Virus record (IMG/VR): IMGVR_UViG_3300010430_000017
Coordinates: 1 to 64,000 of that record
DNA length: 64,000 nt
Strand: one strand, 5' to 3'
DNA from: a virus
Shown: piece after piece, positions 50,819-58,820 of the stretch
Numbering within the stretch: position 1 is the first letter of the stretch
Layout: every line of letters begins with the position of its first letter
Position numbers and translations under genes: made by a program
The notes under the pieces: model-generated
The model's input: the letters and a program-made list of their open reading frames with translations, nothing else
What the model was told of the DNA's origin: nothing
Databases searched by the model: none

Positions 50819-51243
50819 TATTTCCTCCCTGTACTCCCATATCCACCTCTGTCTTTATTACCAAGACATTCTACTTCTATTAATTCAAATACCGGTTGTT
50901 TCTTTCTAATCCTGAACTGGCAAATTTTATCTCCTTCATTTATAAAACCATCTCTGGTGGCATAATAAGGCATGAACCAGATATCATTATCTCCGCAGTA
51001 TGAATTATCAATAGCGCCTACTGAATTGGTTTGTAGAATGCCCCAGGTCTTAAAAGTACTACTTCTTGGTTTTACTTCTGCTTCGTAGCCTTCGGGGAGT
51101 TCCATTGCAATACCAAGACTAATTTTACCCCAGGTTCTCCTTTTCAAGAATGTGTCATCGTAAGAATAAAGATCAATCCAATCCCCTTTGGATATTTTCT
51201 TTAGTTTAGTAGCTCCGGGGAGATATTTAATTTTAATTTCCAC
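50818..51243 (-). CDS. dut: dUTPase
   Basis: 141 residues, the standard trimeric dUTPase length. Five motifs visible: SLGIAMELP (42-50), PRSS (59-62), GAIDNSYCG (76-84), GDKICQF (104-110) and the C-terminal RGGYGSTG (132-139). Hydrolyses dUTP to dUMP, keeping uracil out of DNA and feeding thymidylate synthesis. ATGA-coupled on both sides. Confidence 0.93.
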   Translation of the reverse strand: MEIKIKYLPGATKLKKISKGDWIDLYSYDDTFLKRRTWGKISLGIAMELPEGYEAEVKPRSSTFKTWGILQTNSVGAIDNSYCGDNDIWFMPYYATRDGFINEGDKICQFRIRKKQPVFELIEVECLGNKDRGGYGSTGRK

Positions 51244-51491
51244 TAATATTTAATCCTTGTCTCAATTAATTCTTTAGAAAAACTTTGAGCTTCAATCATA
51301 GGGATTATAATGCAGTCCATATATTCATCAAAGTCCTCTATATTTCTTTTTATGTAGATCTCTCCTCCGTTTTCTTCTCCATCCTGAATATTGTACCACA
51401 CAACATTGGAAATATCTTGCTCAGGTGCAATCTCTCTGCATGTGTCACAACAACTGCAAGCTTCTTCGTACAGATCTTCTGGAATTTGCAT
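51243..51491 (-). CDS. Acidic Cys-containing protein, 82 aa
   Basis: CSCCDTC near the N-terminus in a strongly acidic protein. Co-translated with dUTPase. Unknown. Confidence 0.6.
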   Translation of the reverse strand: MQIPEDLYEEACSCCDTCREIAPEQDISNVVWYNIQDGEENGGEIYIKRNIEDFDEYMDCIIIPMIEAQSFSKELIETRIKY

Positions 51492-51739
51492 CAGTTACCC
51501 TCCATAATGGATTCATATTCTTTGTAGAATTCAAGTTCTTTCTCTTTCTTTTCCTGGTACTCATTCGTGTAGTGCAACTTTACCATTCTCTTTACAACAG
51601 CTGCCTTAACTCCGTATTTCTCTTCTGCTGCTTTAGCTACTACATTGAGATCATTCTTAGCTGTGTCAAGATCATCAAAAAGATTAGACAATTCACCTTC
51701 GATAAGTTCCTTAAGTTCTTGCTTCTGTTCTTCTGTCAT
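51491..51739 (-). CDS. DsbA-like dsDNA-binding helical protein
   Basis: 82 residues, SD AGGAGAGAATA. AKAAEEKYGVKAAVVKRMVKLHY then a charged helix resembles T4 DsbA (pattern AK..LGV....FNRL..LYHK), a small dsDNA-binding late-transcription modulator. Assignment is by pattern only. Confidence 0.5.
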   Translation of the reverse strand: MTEEQKQELKELIEGELSNLFDDLDTAKNDLNVVAKAAEEKYGVKAAVVKRMVKLHYTNEYQEKKEKELEFYKEYESIMEGN

Positions 51740-51753
51740 ATTCTCTCCTCTTT

Positions 51754-51945
51754 TTATCGGACTTCCTCGAAAGCAATGCCCTTGTAATAAAGCTTCTTCA
51801 TTTGTTGATAGAATGTGCGTCTATCCCCGCACTCAATTGCTCCAGTAGAAATTCCTTTCCTGGTTTGTGTTGTGTATTGCTTATCCTTTGGGGAATAGTC
51901 TTTGTATACAGCTTTCTTAATTCTTTTGGCTTTGGATTGTCTCAT
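51754..51945 (-). CDS. Small basic protein, 63 aa
   Basis: Very basic (MRQSKAKRIKKAVYKDYS). The pattern KAKR.K..VY.D.S ... RR.FYQ.MKKLY recurs in phages. TAATG with the upstream gene. Probably binds nucleic acid; unknown. Confidence 0.6.
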   Translation of the reverse strand: MRQSKAKRIKKAVYKDYSPKDKQYTTQTRKGISTGAIECGDRRTFYQQMKKLYYKGIAFEEVR

Positions 51946-52163
51946 TATTCCTCCTCAAAGTAATGCTTAATATTCTCAGTATCAATCTCAAAATCACTCA
52001 ACTCAAGAGTTGCACACTGATGACAAAGTGTTGGGGAATCATACCCCTGTGACTCCCATAAATCATCAGCTTTCTTTTCGAAGTCTTCTTCATTCTTTGC
52101 AAGAACACTACCAATACACGTAAACCCGTACGTTTTAATATAGACTGGTATCTCTTTTGCCAT
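51945..52163 (-). CDS. Hypothetical protein, 72 aa
   Basis: SD AGGAGGAATAATG. Beta-alpha with a CxxC-like pair (CHQCATLE). Acidic C-terminus. Unknown. Confidence 0.6.
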   Translation of the reverse strand: MAKEIPVYIKTYGFTCIGSVLAKNEEDFEKKADDLWESQGYDSPTLCHQCATLELSDFEIDTENIKHYFEEE

Positions 52164-52705
52164 TATTCCTCCTGTTTAAAATTACCATAATATAGTCGTT
52201 TTTTATCTTCTTTATTAAGATCTCGTAAAAACCACGCATATCTTGTATTATCAAGATAGGGATTATCTATTACATTAAAACCAGAAATAATTGTATATTG
52301 TCCTTTTAGATTGTTAGCGAATTTCTCTACAAAATCCACACCATTAGTACAGACAATTATTCTTTTGTTGGGGATCAAAGATAAAATAAGATCTGGATCT
52401 ATATGATTCTCAAAAGCAACTTCCTCGTATCCTTGGGGGAATTTTCCAGAGTTCAAATTTAAAGGTATCCCATCCCGAGAGAACAAACCACACATTGCCC
52501 AAAAATTGGGATGATAATACAGAAAGCCAATATATTTAGCTCTCTCATTCAAAGCAAAAGTTACACCTGAACCTCGACCACTAAGAATGAACACCGGTTT
52601 GTTCATTTCTGGTTTACAATTCACAATAAGCTTTTGGAATTCTGTTAGAACTACTTGCTCTGGTCTACTCGGTTTAAAATTCATACAGTTTTTACAATCG
52701 CACAT
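52163..52705 (-). CDS. Protein with CxxC zinc motif and degenerate P-loop-like segment, 180 aa
   Basis: ATG 52705 after AGGAGGGATC; the frame opens at 52765 inside the leader. N-terminal MCDCKNCMNF, then FILSGRGSGVTFALNERA (a GxGxG loop lacking the Walker Lys) and NKRIIVCTNGVDF. It could be a degenerate P-loop or Rossmann protein. Preceded by a structured leader and its own promoter. Function unknown. Confidence 0.6.
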   Translation of the reverse strand: MCDCKNCMNFKPSRPEQVVLTEFQKLIVNCKPEMNKPVFILSGRGSGVTFALNERAKYIGFLYYHPNFWAMCGLFSRDGIPLNLNSGKFPQGYEEVAFENHIDPDLILSLIPNKRIIVCTNGVDFVEKFANNLKGQYTIISGFNVIDNPYLDNTRYAWFLRDLNKEDKKRLYYGNFKQEE

Positions 52706-52722
52706 GATCCCTCCTAAGTTAA

Positions 52723-52813
52723 TGATTATACATCCTTGCAGCCCCTCAAGGATTAAGGTATCCACCGTCTATAGCCAGATTCGTTATTCGCAGGAGCAAC
52801 CTTTGTATAATCA
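52723..52813 (-). ncRNA. Structured 5' leader (three-way-junction-like)
   Basis: In the predicted leader (start near 52824), TGATTATACA (52804-52813) pairs perfectly with TGTATAATCA (52723-52732). Inside are CCTTG/CAAGG and an AGGT..CTCC / GG.GG..ACCT stem, giving a junction that ends about ten bases before the SD. No known riboswitch class is recognised. Confidence 0.45.
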
Positions 52814-52830
52814 AGATTCATTCTTTTTAT

Positions 52831-52859
52831 ATTCTATACTAATTGTTTGTTGTTGTCAA
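52831..52859 (-). promoter_or_regulatory. Promoter TTGACA-17-TAGAAT (leftward)
   Basis: -35 52854-52859, right after the NrdJ stop; -10 52831-52836. Drives 52705 and downstream genes through the structured leader. Confidence 0.75.
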
Positions 52860-52864
52860 GGGAT

Positions 52865-55177
52865 TTATCCACATTTACTAAATCCGCACTCCTTGCAAAT
52901 CAGACATCCACCCTCATTGACATATGATGCTAAGCCGCATTCAGGACAGATTTTTCCAACAGATACTTCAGGATCTTCAATAGGAAGATACTTAGAAAGA
53001 ATCCTCTTAAGAATTCCAGCAGCATCTACCATGGAATACGTACTCTTATTTAACTGATCTATAATCTCCTCCACAGGAATCCCGTATCTAAGGGACATTG
53101 AGCATACTCTGCATAGCGAATCCCATAGACTATTACGCTCCTGGAATAGAACAGGATTAAAAGTGCCATCTCCATTATGCCCACCCTCTTTAGGTAATTT
53201 AACAAATACCTCTATTGGATTCCCTTCCTGATCAATACTTACATTAATGTAAATTTTACTTCCTTTCCAAGAAACTCTATGCCTCACTGCTGTCTCTTCA
53301 TCAAGAAGCTCTTTCTCGTATAGTTCCGGCATTACGCATTCAGCTACTTCTTCAGTATCCGTACTTGAAAGAACACCTTCCTTGCAACCATCTCGAAAAA
53401 CAGTGACACCTTTGAGACCCTTGGACCAAGCGTACTTATAAATCTCTTGGATAGTCTCCTTTTTGGTATCATTCGAAAGATTAATAGTAGAACTGATCGA
53501 GGCATCAATATTCTTCTGTAAAGCGGCTTGCACATTAATCCTATCTTTCCAATGAATCTCATTAGCTTCAACGTAGCCCATCTTGTTCTTTGCTTGCTCA
53601 AGAGTAAGTCCTTTGAATTCATCTAAGTTATCAAGCATATGCTGTGCAGCCGGGAGATGGATGAAGGAGTATTCTTTATTATCAATTCTATTCTTTCTTT
53701 TATAGGAAAACTTAAATATAGGTTCAATTCCTGACGAACAATTCCCAGAAACAATACTAATACTACCACAAGGACCAATTGTGTTGAGAGATGTATTAGC
53801 AAGACCATAATCTAAGATATTCTCTTTTAATGCACCTTCTATCTTATACCATGGGTTATCAACAAAATTATTCCTTGCTGCTGTTGAACTCATAGCCTCA
53901 CAGCATTTACCTTGGACAGCAAGATCATTGGATGCAACTAATTGTGAATACATTATAGAATCAGTGATATCATTAGCAAGATCTATGGAATCTTCATCTC
54001 CGTAAGTAAAACCTAATTTTTGACATAGATCTCCAAACCCTGTTAACTCAACACCAATCCTTTTACCAAATTTATCCACTGATCTTTGCTCAGCTAATGG
54101 GTGCAAGTCCTCATTCATATCAGAAAACAAGTTCATCAAGCGTGTAGCTACTTCTGCGTCCTCTTCTAAGGAAACAATATCAAGTCTCCCATGCAAAAGA
54201 TAAAAAGGGAGCACAAACGCGCCAAGCAGGCAGTTTGAATCTCCAGCCATGGGTTGTTCAGAACATGCATTGTATCCAAACGGCTTCAAAGATTTATCAA
54301 TATAAGTCCCAAAAGTATTTTTCTGTACTGTTGTGATGTATGAAGTTCCTGGATCTCCACAAATCCAAGCTGCCTCCGACAATTGACTCAAAACATCTCT
54401 TGCTTTGATAGTTTTATACTCTTTAAATTTACCTCCTATTTCAAACCACTCATCATAATCACCATCCCAGCAAGAGTTATATAATTCTTTATCAGCCTCT
54501 ATATCAGGAAAACAAAACGTCCAGTCCTCATCATTCTCTACAGCAGTCATAAATGAGTCAGTAAGTTTTAATGTTATATTAGCATTATTAATGGCCGGCA
54601 GTTCTTTTGTAAAAACATCTTCTTCAAAAACTTTCTCTGGCTTTGCTTTACTCCAAATAAAATCAAGTGTATCTGGGTGCCGACAATCAAGAGAGATCAG
54701 CAATGCTCCACGTCTACCAAACTGGCAGATTGTTTTAGTTAACTCAGAAAAACTTGGCATAAAACTAACAGCGCCGGATGAAGTTCTTGCTGCATTCTCT
54801 ACGGAATGTCCTTTTGGTCTTAGAATGGATATATCTGTACCAACGCCTCCTCTATAAGAGAAGGTTCTCGCAATCTGTTTATGTGCTTCATATATCCCTT
54901 CAATACTGTCATGCCTGATAGGAACATAATAGCAGTTACTAAAGCTGCTGGTTGCGCCTGAATTACAGGCACTCAGAATACTCCCAGCGGGAATGAACTT
55001 ACCACTTCTTAGAAGTTCTTTCTGATCCTTGTCCGTGATGTTACAACAATCAATAACTCCTTCAATTACATCTTTGATATCTTCATGCCCATATTTATTC
55101 TTTGTGACCATGGCCACGAAATCTTCATGCTCTGCAATACTCGTCTCCAACAACTCCTTTGTAATAACCTCAGTCAA
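52865..55177 (-). CDS. nrdJ: Class II (B12-dependent) ribonucleotide reductase
   Basis: 770 residues; TTG start supported by GGAGGAATAAA and by the lack of an ATG nearby. Active-site landmarks: SACNSGATSSFSNCYY (about 70-84), NACSEQPM (Asn-Cys-Glu, about 300-305), GPCGSISIVSGNCSSG (about 470-485) and a C-terminal zinc ribbon CPECG..CKECG. Reduces ribonucleotides to deoxyribonucleotides using adenosylcobalamin and needs no oxygen. Class II is inferred from the NrdJ-type layout and the absence of a small subunit nearby. Core of the nucleotide cluster. Confidence 0.9.
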   Translation of the reverse strand: MTEVITKELLETSIAEHEDFVAMVTKNKYGHEDIKDVIEGVIDCCNITDKDQKELLRSGKFIPAGSILSACNSGATSSFSNCYYVPIRHDSIEGIYEAHKQIARTFSYRGGVGTDISILRPKGHSVENAARTSSGAVSFMPSFSELTKTICQFGRRGALLISLDCRHPDTLDFIWSKAKPEKVFEEDVFTKELPAINNANITLKLTDSFMTAVENDEDWTFCFPDIEADKELYNSCWDGDYDEWFEIGGKFKEYKTIKARDVLSQLSEAAWICGDPGTSYITTVQKNTFGTYIDKSLKPFGYNACSEQPMAGDSNCLLGAFVLPFYLLHGRLDIVSLEEDAEVATRLMNLFSDMNEDLHPLAEQRSVDKFGKRIGVELTGFGDLCQKLGFTYGDEDSIDLANDITDSIMYSQLVASNDLAVQGKCCEAMSSTAARNNFVDNPWYKIEGALKENILDYGLANTSLNTIGPCGSISIVSGNCSSGIEPIFKFSYKRKNRIDNKEYSFIHLPAAQHMLDNLDEFKGLTLEQAKNKMGYVEANEIHWKDRINVQAALQKNIDASISSTINLSNDTKKETIQEIYKYAWSKGLKGVTVFRDGCKEGVLSSTDTEEVAECVMPELYEKELLDEETAVRHRVSWKGSKIYINVSIDQEGNPIEVFVKLPKEGGHNGDGTFNPVLFQERNSLWDSLCRVCSMSLRYGIPVEEIIDQLNKSTYSMVDAAGILKRILSKYLPIEDPEVSVGKICPECGLASYVNEGGCLICKECGFSKCG

Positions 55178-55178
55178 T

Positions 55179-55454
55179 TTATTCCTCCAATACCTTCAAA
55201 ATATTATCAATTCTTGTTTTTATATTCTTGAATTCATAGATGATCTGTTCTTTCTCGTTTCTGAGATAATCATCTTCCTCGTCATCCCATCCTCGATCAG
55301 AGTCTCCATGTAGTAAGCAGAAATCCATCCAATAAACTGCTTCTAAATATCCATTAGTAGTTCTGTAAAAGTGGTCACATTCAAGACCCCAATCATCAGT
55401 TCCAACTCCAGATTCAGCTAATAGGTCTACTATTTCATGAGTTACTTCCTTCAT
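55179..55454 (-). CDS. Acidic hypothetical protein, 91 aa
   Basis: Stop one base before the nrdJ start, and its last codons contain the nrdJ SD, so the two are coupled. Acidic (SDRGWDDEEDDY). Unknown. Confidence 0.6.
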   Translation of the reverse strand: MKEVTHEIVDLLAESGVGTDDWGLECDHFYRTTNGYLEAVYWMDFCLLHGDSDRGWDDEEDDYLRNEKEQIIYEFKNIKTRIDNILKVLEE

Positions 55455-55462
55455 AACCTCTC

Positions 55463-55678
55463 CTATATAATAAAATTAACTTCTCCAACACAACCACTCT
55501 GATACTTTGTCTGAAATTTATAGCACCATCCACAATCTTTGTCAAGACATTTGTTTGGTTTAGTAGATAATCCCTCACCTATCTTCCACGCTCTATAAAC
55601 AGAATTATTCTGTATAATAGCTTCTTCGTATACATAATCACTGTAAATATCAATACAAGCTTGTTCTGCTTTACTCAT
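55463..55678 (-). CDS. Cys-containing protein, 71 aa
   Basis: SD AAGGGATAAAA. NKCLDKDCGWCYKF suggests a metal site. Tyr-rich N-terminus. Unknown. Confidence 0.6.
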   Translation of the reverse strand: MSKAEQACIDIYSDYVYEEAIIQNNSVYRAWKIGEGLSTKPNKCLDKDCGWCYKFQTKYQSGCVGEVNFII

Positions 55679-55883
55679 TTTTATCCCTTTCCAAAGTACT
55701 TAAGAGATCCCCGCACAAGTTAATTTCAGACGGAATACACTTAAGCACTACTTTTACTCCTTCGTTGAATGGAAATTCAATATGAAGTTTTGAGATACAC
55801 AAGTCCCCTGTAATATCCTCTCCTTTTGAGTTTAGTATACGAGTATCATTAGTTGCTCCTGTTTCATTTATAACCTTAATCAT
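55671..55883 (-). CDS. Hypothetical beta-rich protein, 70 aa
   Basis: The strand pattern KVINETGATNDTRIL ... GEDITGDLCISKLHIEF resembles many small phage proteins with an 'I...DIT...I..I.I' pattern, function unknown. ATGA overlap with the membrane peptide upstream. Confidence 0.6.
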   Translation of the reverse strand: MIKVINETGATNDTRILNSKGEDITGDLCISKLHIEFPFNEGVKVVLKCIPSEINLCGDLLSTLERDKNE

Positions 55884-56002
55884 TTCAGTTTATTCACCTT
55901 TCTTTTTATATAATCCTTAAAATAAAAATCCCTGTTATAATGCCAAGTAAGTACAGCCCAACAACAAAGTCCTCCGAAGATGTAACCAATTAAGAAATCC
56001 AT
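55880..56002 (-). CDS. Membrane microprotein, 40 aa
   Basis: Overlaps the stop of the upstream gene (TAATG) and the start of the next (ATGA). Hydrophobic FLIGYIFGGLCCWAVLTW then a basic tail. Unknown. Confidence 0.55.
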   Translation of the reverse strand: MDFLIGYIFGGLCCWAVLTWHYNRDFYFKDYIKRKVNKLK

Positions 56003-56577
56003 TATTCAAGGAATTCCTTATATTTTGCATTCTCTTTAAGATAAGCGCAAAACACCACCCATTCATTCAACTTATGGTTCTTTCTTTGTCCGATAATATG
56101 TCTAATTGTTTTATAGTTTGTGCAGACAATACGTCTCTGGAGAAATCCTTCCGGGAGGTTCTTTTTTATCTGAGTAAATAGAGTACCTAAATCACCCTCA
56201 TATTTATCACCTTTGTTTCCGTTCTTGACCCAATTATAAGCTTTAATTTTGAAATTTAATGCTTCAAGTGTTGATTGGAATATAGGTCCTTCAAAATCAT
56301 CTTGTGTTAATTGTCTCTTGAGCAATGTATGCATTGTGCTACCTGATTGCTTAGTAACTCCAATTCGGTATGTATCTGCCTGTACCCACCAATCTCTGCT
56401 TGCAGTGATATCCAACCACAGACAGATACTTTCAAGAAATTTACCATGAGAACCATTCTTATAAATCTTCCTTGCTACATTCCCCATTTCATGTACTGGT
56501 CGGTTGTACGATAGACTCAAGCCAAGCATGGCCTGTTCGTATCCTGACTCGTTTAAAATTTCAATGTTATACTTCAT
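56002..56577 (-). CDS. Conserved phage protein, possible ThyX-like relative
   Basis: 191 residues. SRDWWVQADTYRIGVTKQSG (about 61-80) then STMHTL, and TNYKTIRHIIGQRKNHKLNEW near the end. The R..(Q)..TYR, S.STMH and QR..H.L.EW elements faintly recall thymidylate synthase ThyX, but the RHR..S.NE..RY signature is absent. Treated as an uncharacterised family in a nucleotide-metabolism cluster. Confidence 0.55.
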   Translation of the reverse strand: MKYNIEILNESGYEQAMLGLSLSYNRPVHEMGNVARKIYKNGSHGKFLESICLWLDITASRDWWVQADTYRIGVTKQSGSTMHTLLKRQLTQDDFEGPIFQSTLEALNFKIKAYNWVKNGNKGDKYEGDLGTLFTQIKKNLPEGFLQRRIVCTNYKTIRHIIGQRKNHKLNEWVVFCAYLKENAKYKEFLE

Positions 56578-56758
56578 CTTCTTGTTCGAACTCCTTCTCT
56601 ATATAATTACCGCATTCAGTACAAACATAGCACCACATATCCCATATATCAAGGTATTCTTCCAAGAATTCCCCTATATACCCGCATACTTCGCACTCAG
56701 GAGGATCTTCTTCGTAGTGATCTATTTCAATATCCGAATTATAGACATCATTGTTCAT
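56567..56758 (-). CDS. Acidic zinc-ribbon protein, 63 aa
   Basis: ATG 56758 after AAGGGAATAAT (frame opens at 56815). CEVCG and CTECG about 30 residues apart; very acidic. Unknown. Confidence 0.6.
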   Translation of the reverse strand: MNNDVYNSDIEIDHYEEDPPECEVCGYIGEFLEEYLDIWDMWCYVCTECGNYIEKEFEQEDEV

Positions 56759-56759
56759 A

Positions 56760-56960
56760 TTATTCCCTTCGTCGAGTACCATGAGAAGGTTTCTCGAAAC
56801 CACCGCATCCAGCAATCAGCTTTGCCGGTGAACACAACTCAATACCAATTCTTTTAGATATCTTCCCACATAATTTGCAGTATGTAAAATTAGTTCCTAT
56901 TTTCTCGATACTATCGAATTCTACTCCACATGTTAAACATTCATATGTATAAATACTCAT
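56760..56960 (-). CDS. FmdB-like zinc-ribbon protein, 66 aa
   Basis: YTYECLTCGVEFDSI, YCKLCGKISKR, then GCGGFEKPS: the layout of the FmdB regulatory zinc-ribbon family (CxxC_CxxC with a late GGF). Putative transcription- or translation-associated zinc protein. Confidence 0.65.
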   Translation of the reverse strand: MSIYTYECLTCGVEFDSIEKIGTNFTYCKLCGKISKRIGIELCSPAKLIAGCGGFEKPSHGTRRRE

Positions 56961-56961
56961 A

Positions 56962-57864
56962 TTATAACTCCATCATCTCAATAACCGGTAAACGCCCATT
57001 CTCTAACAGCACAGCGCATCCAATTGCTTGTTTGGGGAATTCTTTAGCATACGCCATTGCATAACTTTCTCTATCAACACCGACAGGGACTTGCATCCCG
57101 AAGACTTTCTTTCCTCGTCCTACATGCCAATCAATGCTTGCTTTTGTATGAAAATGCCCCTGGCAAACATTCATCATCTCACTACCTGATTTTACACTTG
57201 CGGCCATATTCATTCCGTGTCTGAAAAGACACCCATTGTATTCAAAACTTGGTTGGAAGTTCCAATTGACACCAAGTACCTCAGCAAAGTCTTTAATCCA
57301 CCTTTTTGAAACGCCCTCTTTATAAGCCTTACGAAGCAAAATCAAATCATGATTCCCGTGACATACATCGGCCTCGGGGAACGCTTTACTCCACTTCTGG
57401 AGTTCTTTAATAGCAAAATCAAGTTCATCTCCAGCACTCAAACCATCAGGATCAGTTGCATGGAATGATGAGAAGTGGTTATCAATCAAGTCCCCCATGA
57501 AGATTACATGGTCACAATTATATTTATCATAAATTTCCGTACAAAAATCCAGATAATTTTTTAAAGTAAATGGCAAATGTAAATCCCCGATTAAGAGGAT
57601 ATTAGTAGGATGAATTTTCAATGGTACTTTTGATGTATTGGAGAATTCTTTTAGATCTTGATCTATTGTAAACCAATCAGGCGCTTTGTCATCTTCAATA
57701 TTGTACTCCGTGATTCTGCCCTTTTCATTTTCGTATAAAATATTAACTGGTTTTCTTTTACTCATGCACTGAAAACAATAATAATCCACCTTATTACTAT
57801 TCTTGCGTCTATACTCAGCGCCGCACTTCCCCCATTCTCCACTGCATACTGGACATTTCAACAA
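56962..57864 (-). CDS. Metallophosphoesterase with N-terminal zinc ribbon
   Basis: 300 residues; TTG start nine bases after AGGAGG. N-terminal ribbon CPVCSGEW..CFQC. Calcineurin-like motifs: GDLHLP (93-98), GDLIDN (124-129), GNHD (170-173), GHFH (about 239-242). Hydrolyses phosphodiesters or monoesters with two metals, perhaps DNA ends or nucleotides. Phage members are known; substrate unknown here. Confidence 0.88.
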   Translation of the reverse strand: MLKCPVCSGEWGKCGAEYRRKNSNKVDYYCFQCMSKRKPVNILYENEKGRITEYNIEDDKAPDWFTIDQDLKEFSNTSKVPLKIHPTNILLIGDLHLPFTLKNYLDFCTEIYDKYNCDHVIFMGDLIDNHFSSFHATDPDGLSAGDELDFAIKELQKWSKAFPEADVCHGNHDLILLRKAYKEGVSKRWIKDFAEVLGVNWNFQPSFEYNGCLFRHGMNMAASVKSGSEMMNVCQGHFHTKASIDWHVGRGKKVFGMQVPVGVDRESYAMAYAKEFPKQAIGCAVLLENGRLPVIEMMEL

Positions 57865-57865
57865 A

Positions 57866-58039
57866 TTATTTTACCTCCTTAATATTTTCAATAGCATCTG
57901 CTATACTCCTGCAATCTTCTGCTATACAATAACCATCACAAACAGAGTCATCATAACAGTACTTTGCATCTGGCCAATAATCCTCAATGTATTCCGCTGC
58001 AATCCTCAACATTTTTACTGCTCTCTCGATTTCTTCCAT
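57866..58039 (-). CDS. Acidic microprotein, 57 aa
   Basis: SD TAGGAGCAAC. Helical with Cys (KYCYDDSVCDGYCIAEDC). The metallophosphoesterase SD lies in its last codons. Unknown. Confidence 0.55.
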   Translation of the reverse strand: MEEIERAVKMLRIAAEYIEDYWPDAKYCYDDSVCDGYCIAEDCRSIADAIENIKEVK

Positions 58040-58064
58040 GTTGCTCCTAAAGTTTATATTTGAT

Positions 58065-58214
58065 GGGTCAAGAGAGGAATTGAACCTCTAACATGTATAC
58101 TGTACCAGCAATCTTTATAAATCCCGGTTAAATATAAAGATTAGTCTTAACGGTTTTCGATTCCTATTCACCTGGACCACCTACGCTGTGCCTTACCAAT
58201 TCAGCCACTTGACC
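58065..58214 (-). tRNA. tRNA-like element with oversized middle (anticodon uncertain)
   Basis: Perfect 7-bp acceptor GGTCAAG / CTTGACC, a D-arm GGCTGAATTGGTAAGGC of tRNA-Ser type, and a perfect T-arm AGAGG TTCAATT CCTCT, but about 97 nt between D- and T-arms where 30-50 are expected. That interior holds a 10-bp hairpin (AATCTTTATA / TATAAAGATT) and a loop-like ATCGAAA (CGA, Ser) without a proper stem. No encoded CCA. Promoter TATAAT directly upstream. Either intron-bearing, aberrant or a pseudogene. Confidence 0.5.
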
Positions 58215-58229
58215 TTAATTTCTAAACAC

Positions 58230-58257
58230 ATTATACCACAAATAAATATAATGTCAA
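58230..58257 (-). promoter_or_regulatory. Promoter TTGACA-16-TATAAT for the tRNA-like element
   Basis: Both hexamers are perfect consensus: -35 at 58252-58257, -10 at 58230-58235. The transcript would begin about ten bases before the acceptor stem. Confidence 0.75.
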
Positions 58258-58263
58258 TGATTA

Positions 58264-58626
58264 TTATTCACCGAACTCCTGTTTAATAAAGTTTCCGCTC
58301 AGATCGAAATAAATTACTGAGTAAAACCCAGGGTACCCACAAAACTTGTCTGATCTTGTCTCTTTATCAAATCTATCATAATCAAATTCTTGGACTAATT
58401 CAATTTCCATGTATTCATCTTCCTCATTAACTTTACACTCAATACCGAAACTCCTATACAAATCCACAAACCTCTCAAGATCAGTTCTTGAATCTTCTAC
58501 TAAAAAAGGATTAAATTTTTGTTTATGCTCCACAAAATAATTACAATTATTGCATTTAATCTTCCCAGTGGGATCTTCTTTCCATTCTTGGAGCCATGTT
58601 GATTTACATCTCGGGCATTTTTTCAT
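58264..58626 (-). CDS. Zinc-ribbon protein, 120 aa
   Basis: SD AGGAGAATAAT. N-terminal CPRCKSTW and CNNCNYF, then a mixed domain. Resembles transcription-factor-like ribbons. Unknown. Confidence 0.65.
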   Translation of the reverse strand: MKKCPRCKSTWLQEWKEDPTGKIKCNNCNYFVEHKQKFNPFLVEDSRTDLERFVDLYRSFGIECKVNEEDEYMEIELVQEFDYDRFDKETRSDKFCGYPGFYSVIYFDLSGNFIKQEFGE

Positions 58627-58627
58627 A

Positions 58628-58765
58628 TTATTCTCCTTTCTTGCATGTAAATATTTTCAATATAGTTTCCCACATAAAATAGTCAGCAAATAGTGTTGCA
58701 AAATATACAGCAACAAAACTACCTCTGTACTTTGCCTCTATAAGTGCTAATAGGACAGTGAACAC
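58628..58765 (-). CDS. Membrane microprotein, 45 aa (GTG start)
   Basis: SD AAGGAGAGTACA before GTG; stop adjoins the next SD. Hydrophobic FVAVYFATLFADYFMW and a short tail. Unknown. Confidence 0.5.
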   Translation of the reverse strand: MFTVLLALIEAKYRGSFVAVYFATLFADYFMWETILKIFTCKKGE

Positions 58766-58820
58766 TGTACTCTCCTTTTCTATTTAATATTCTATTTAAT
58801 GTTCAGTTGCCCGGGCCTAA

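Noticed and set aside
52163-52705. ATPase of the AAA or RecA type
   Set aside because: The loop GRGSGVT lacks the Walker Lys and no certain Walker B follows, so only a P-loop-like segment is claimed.
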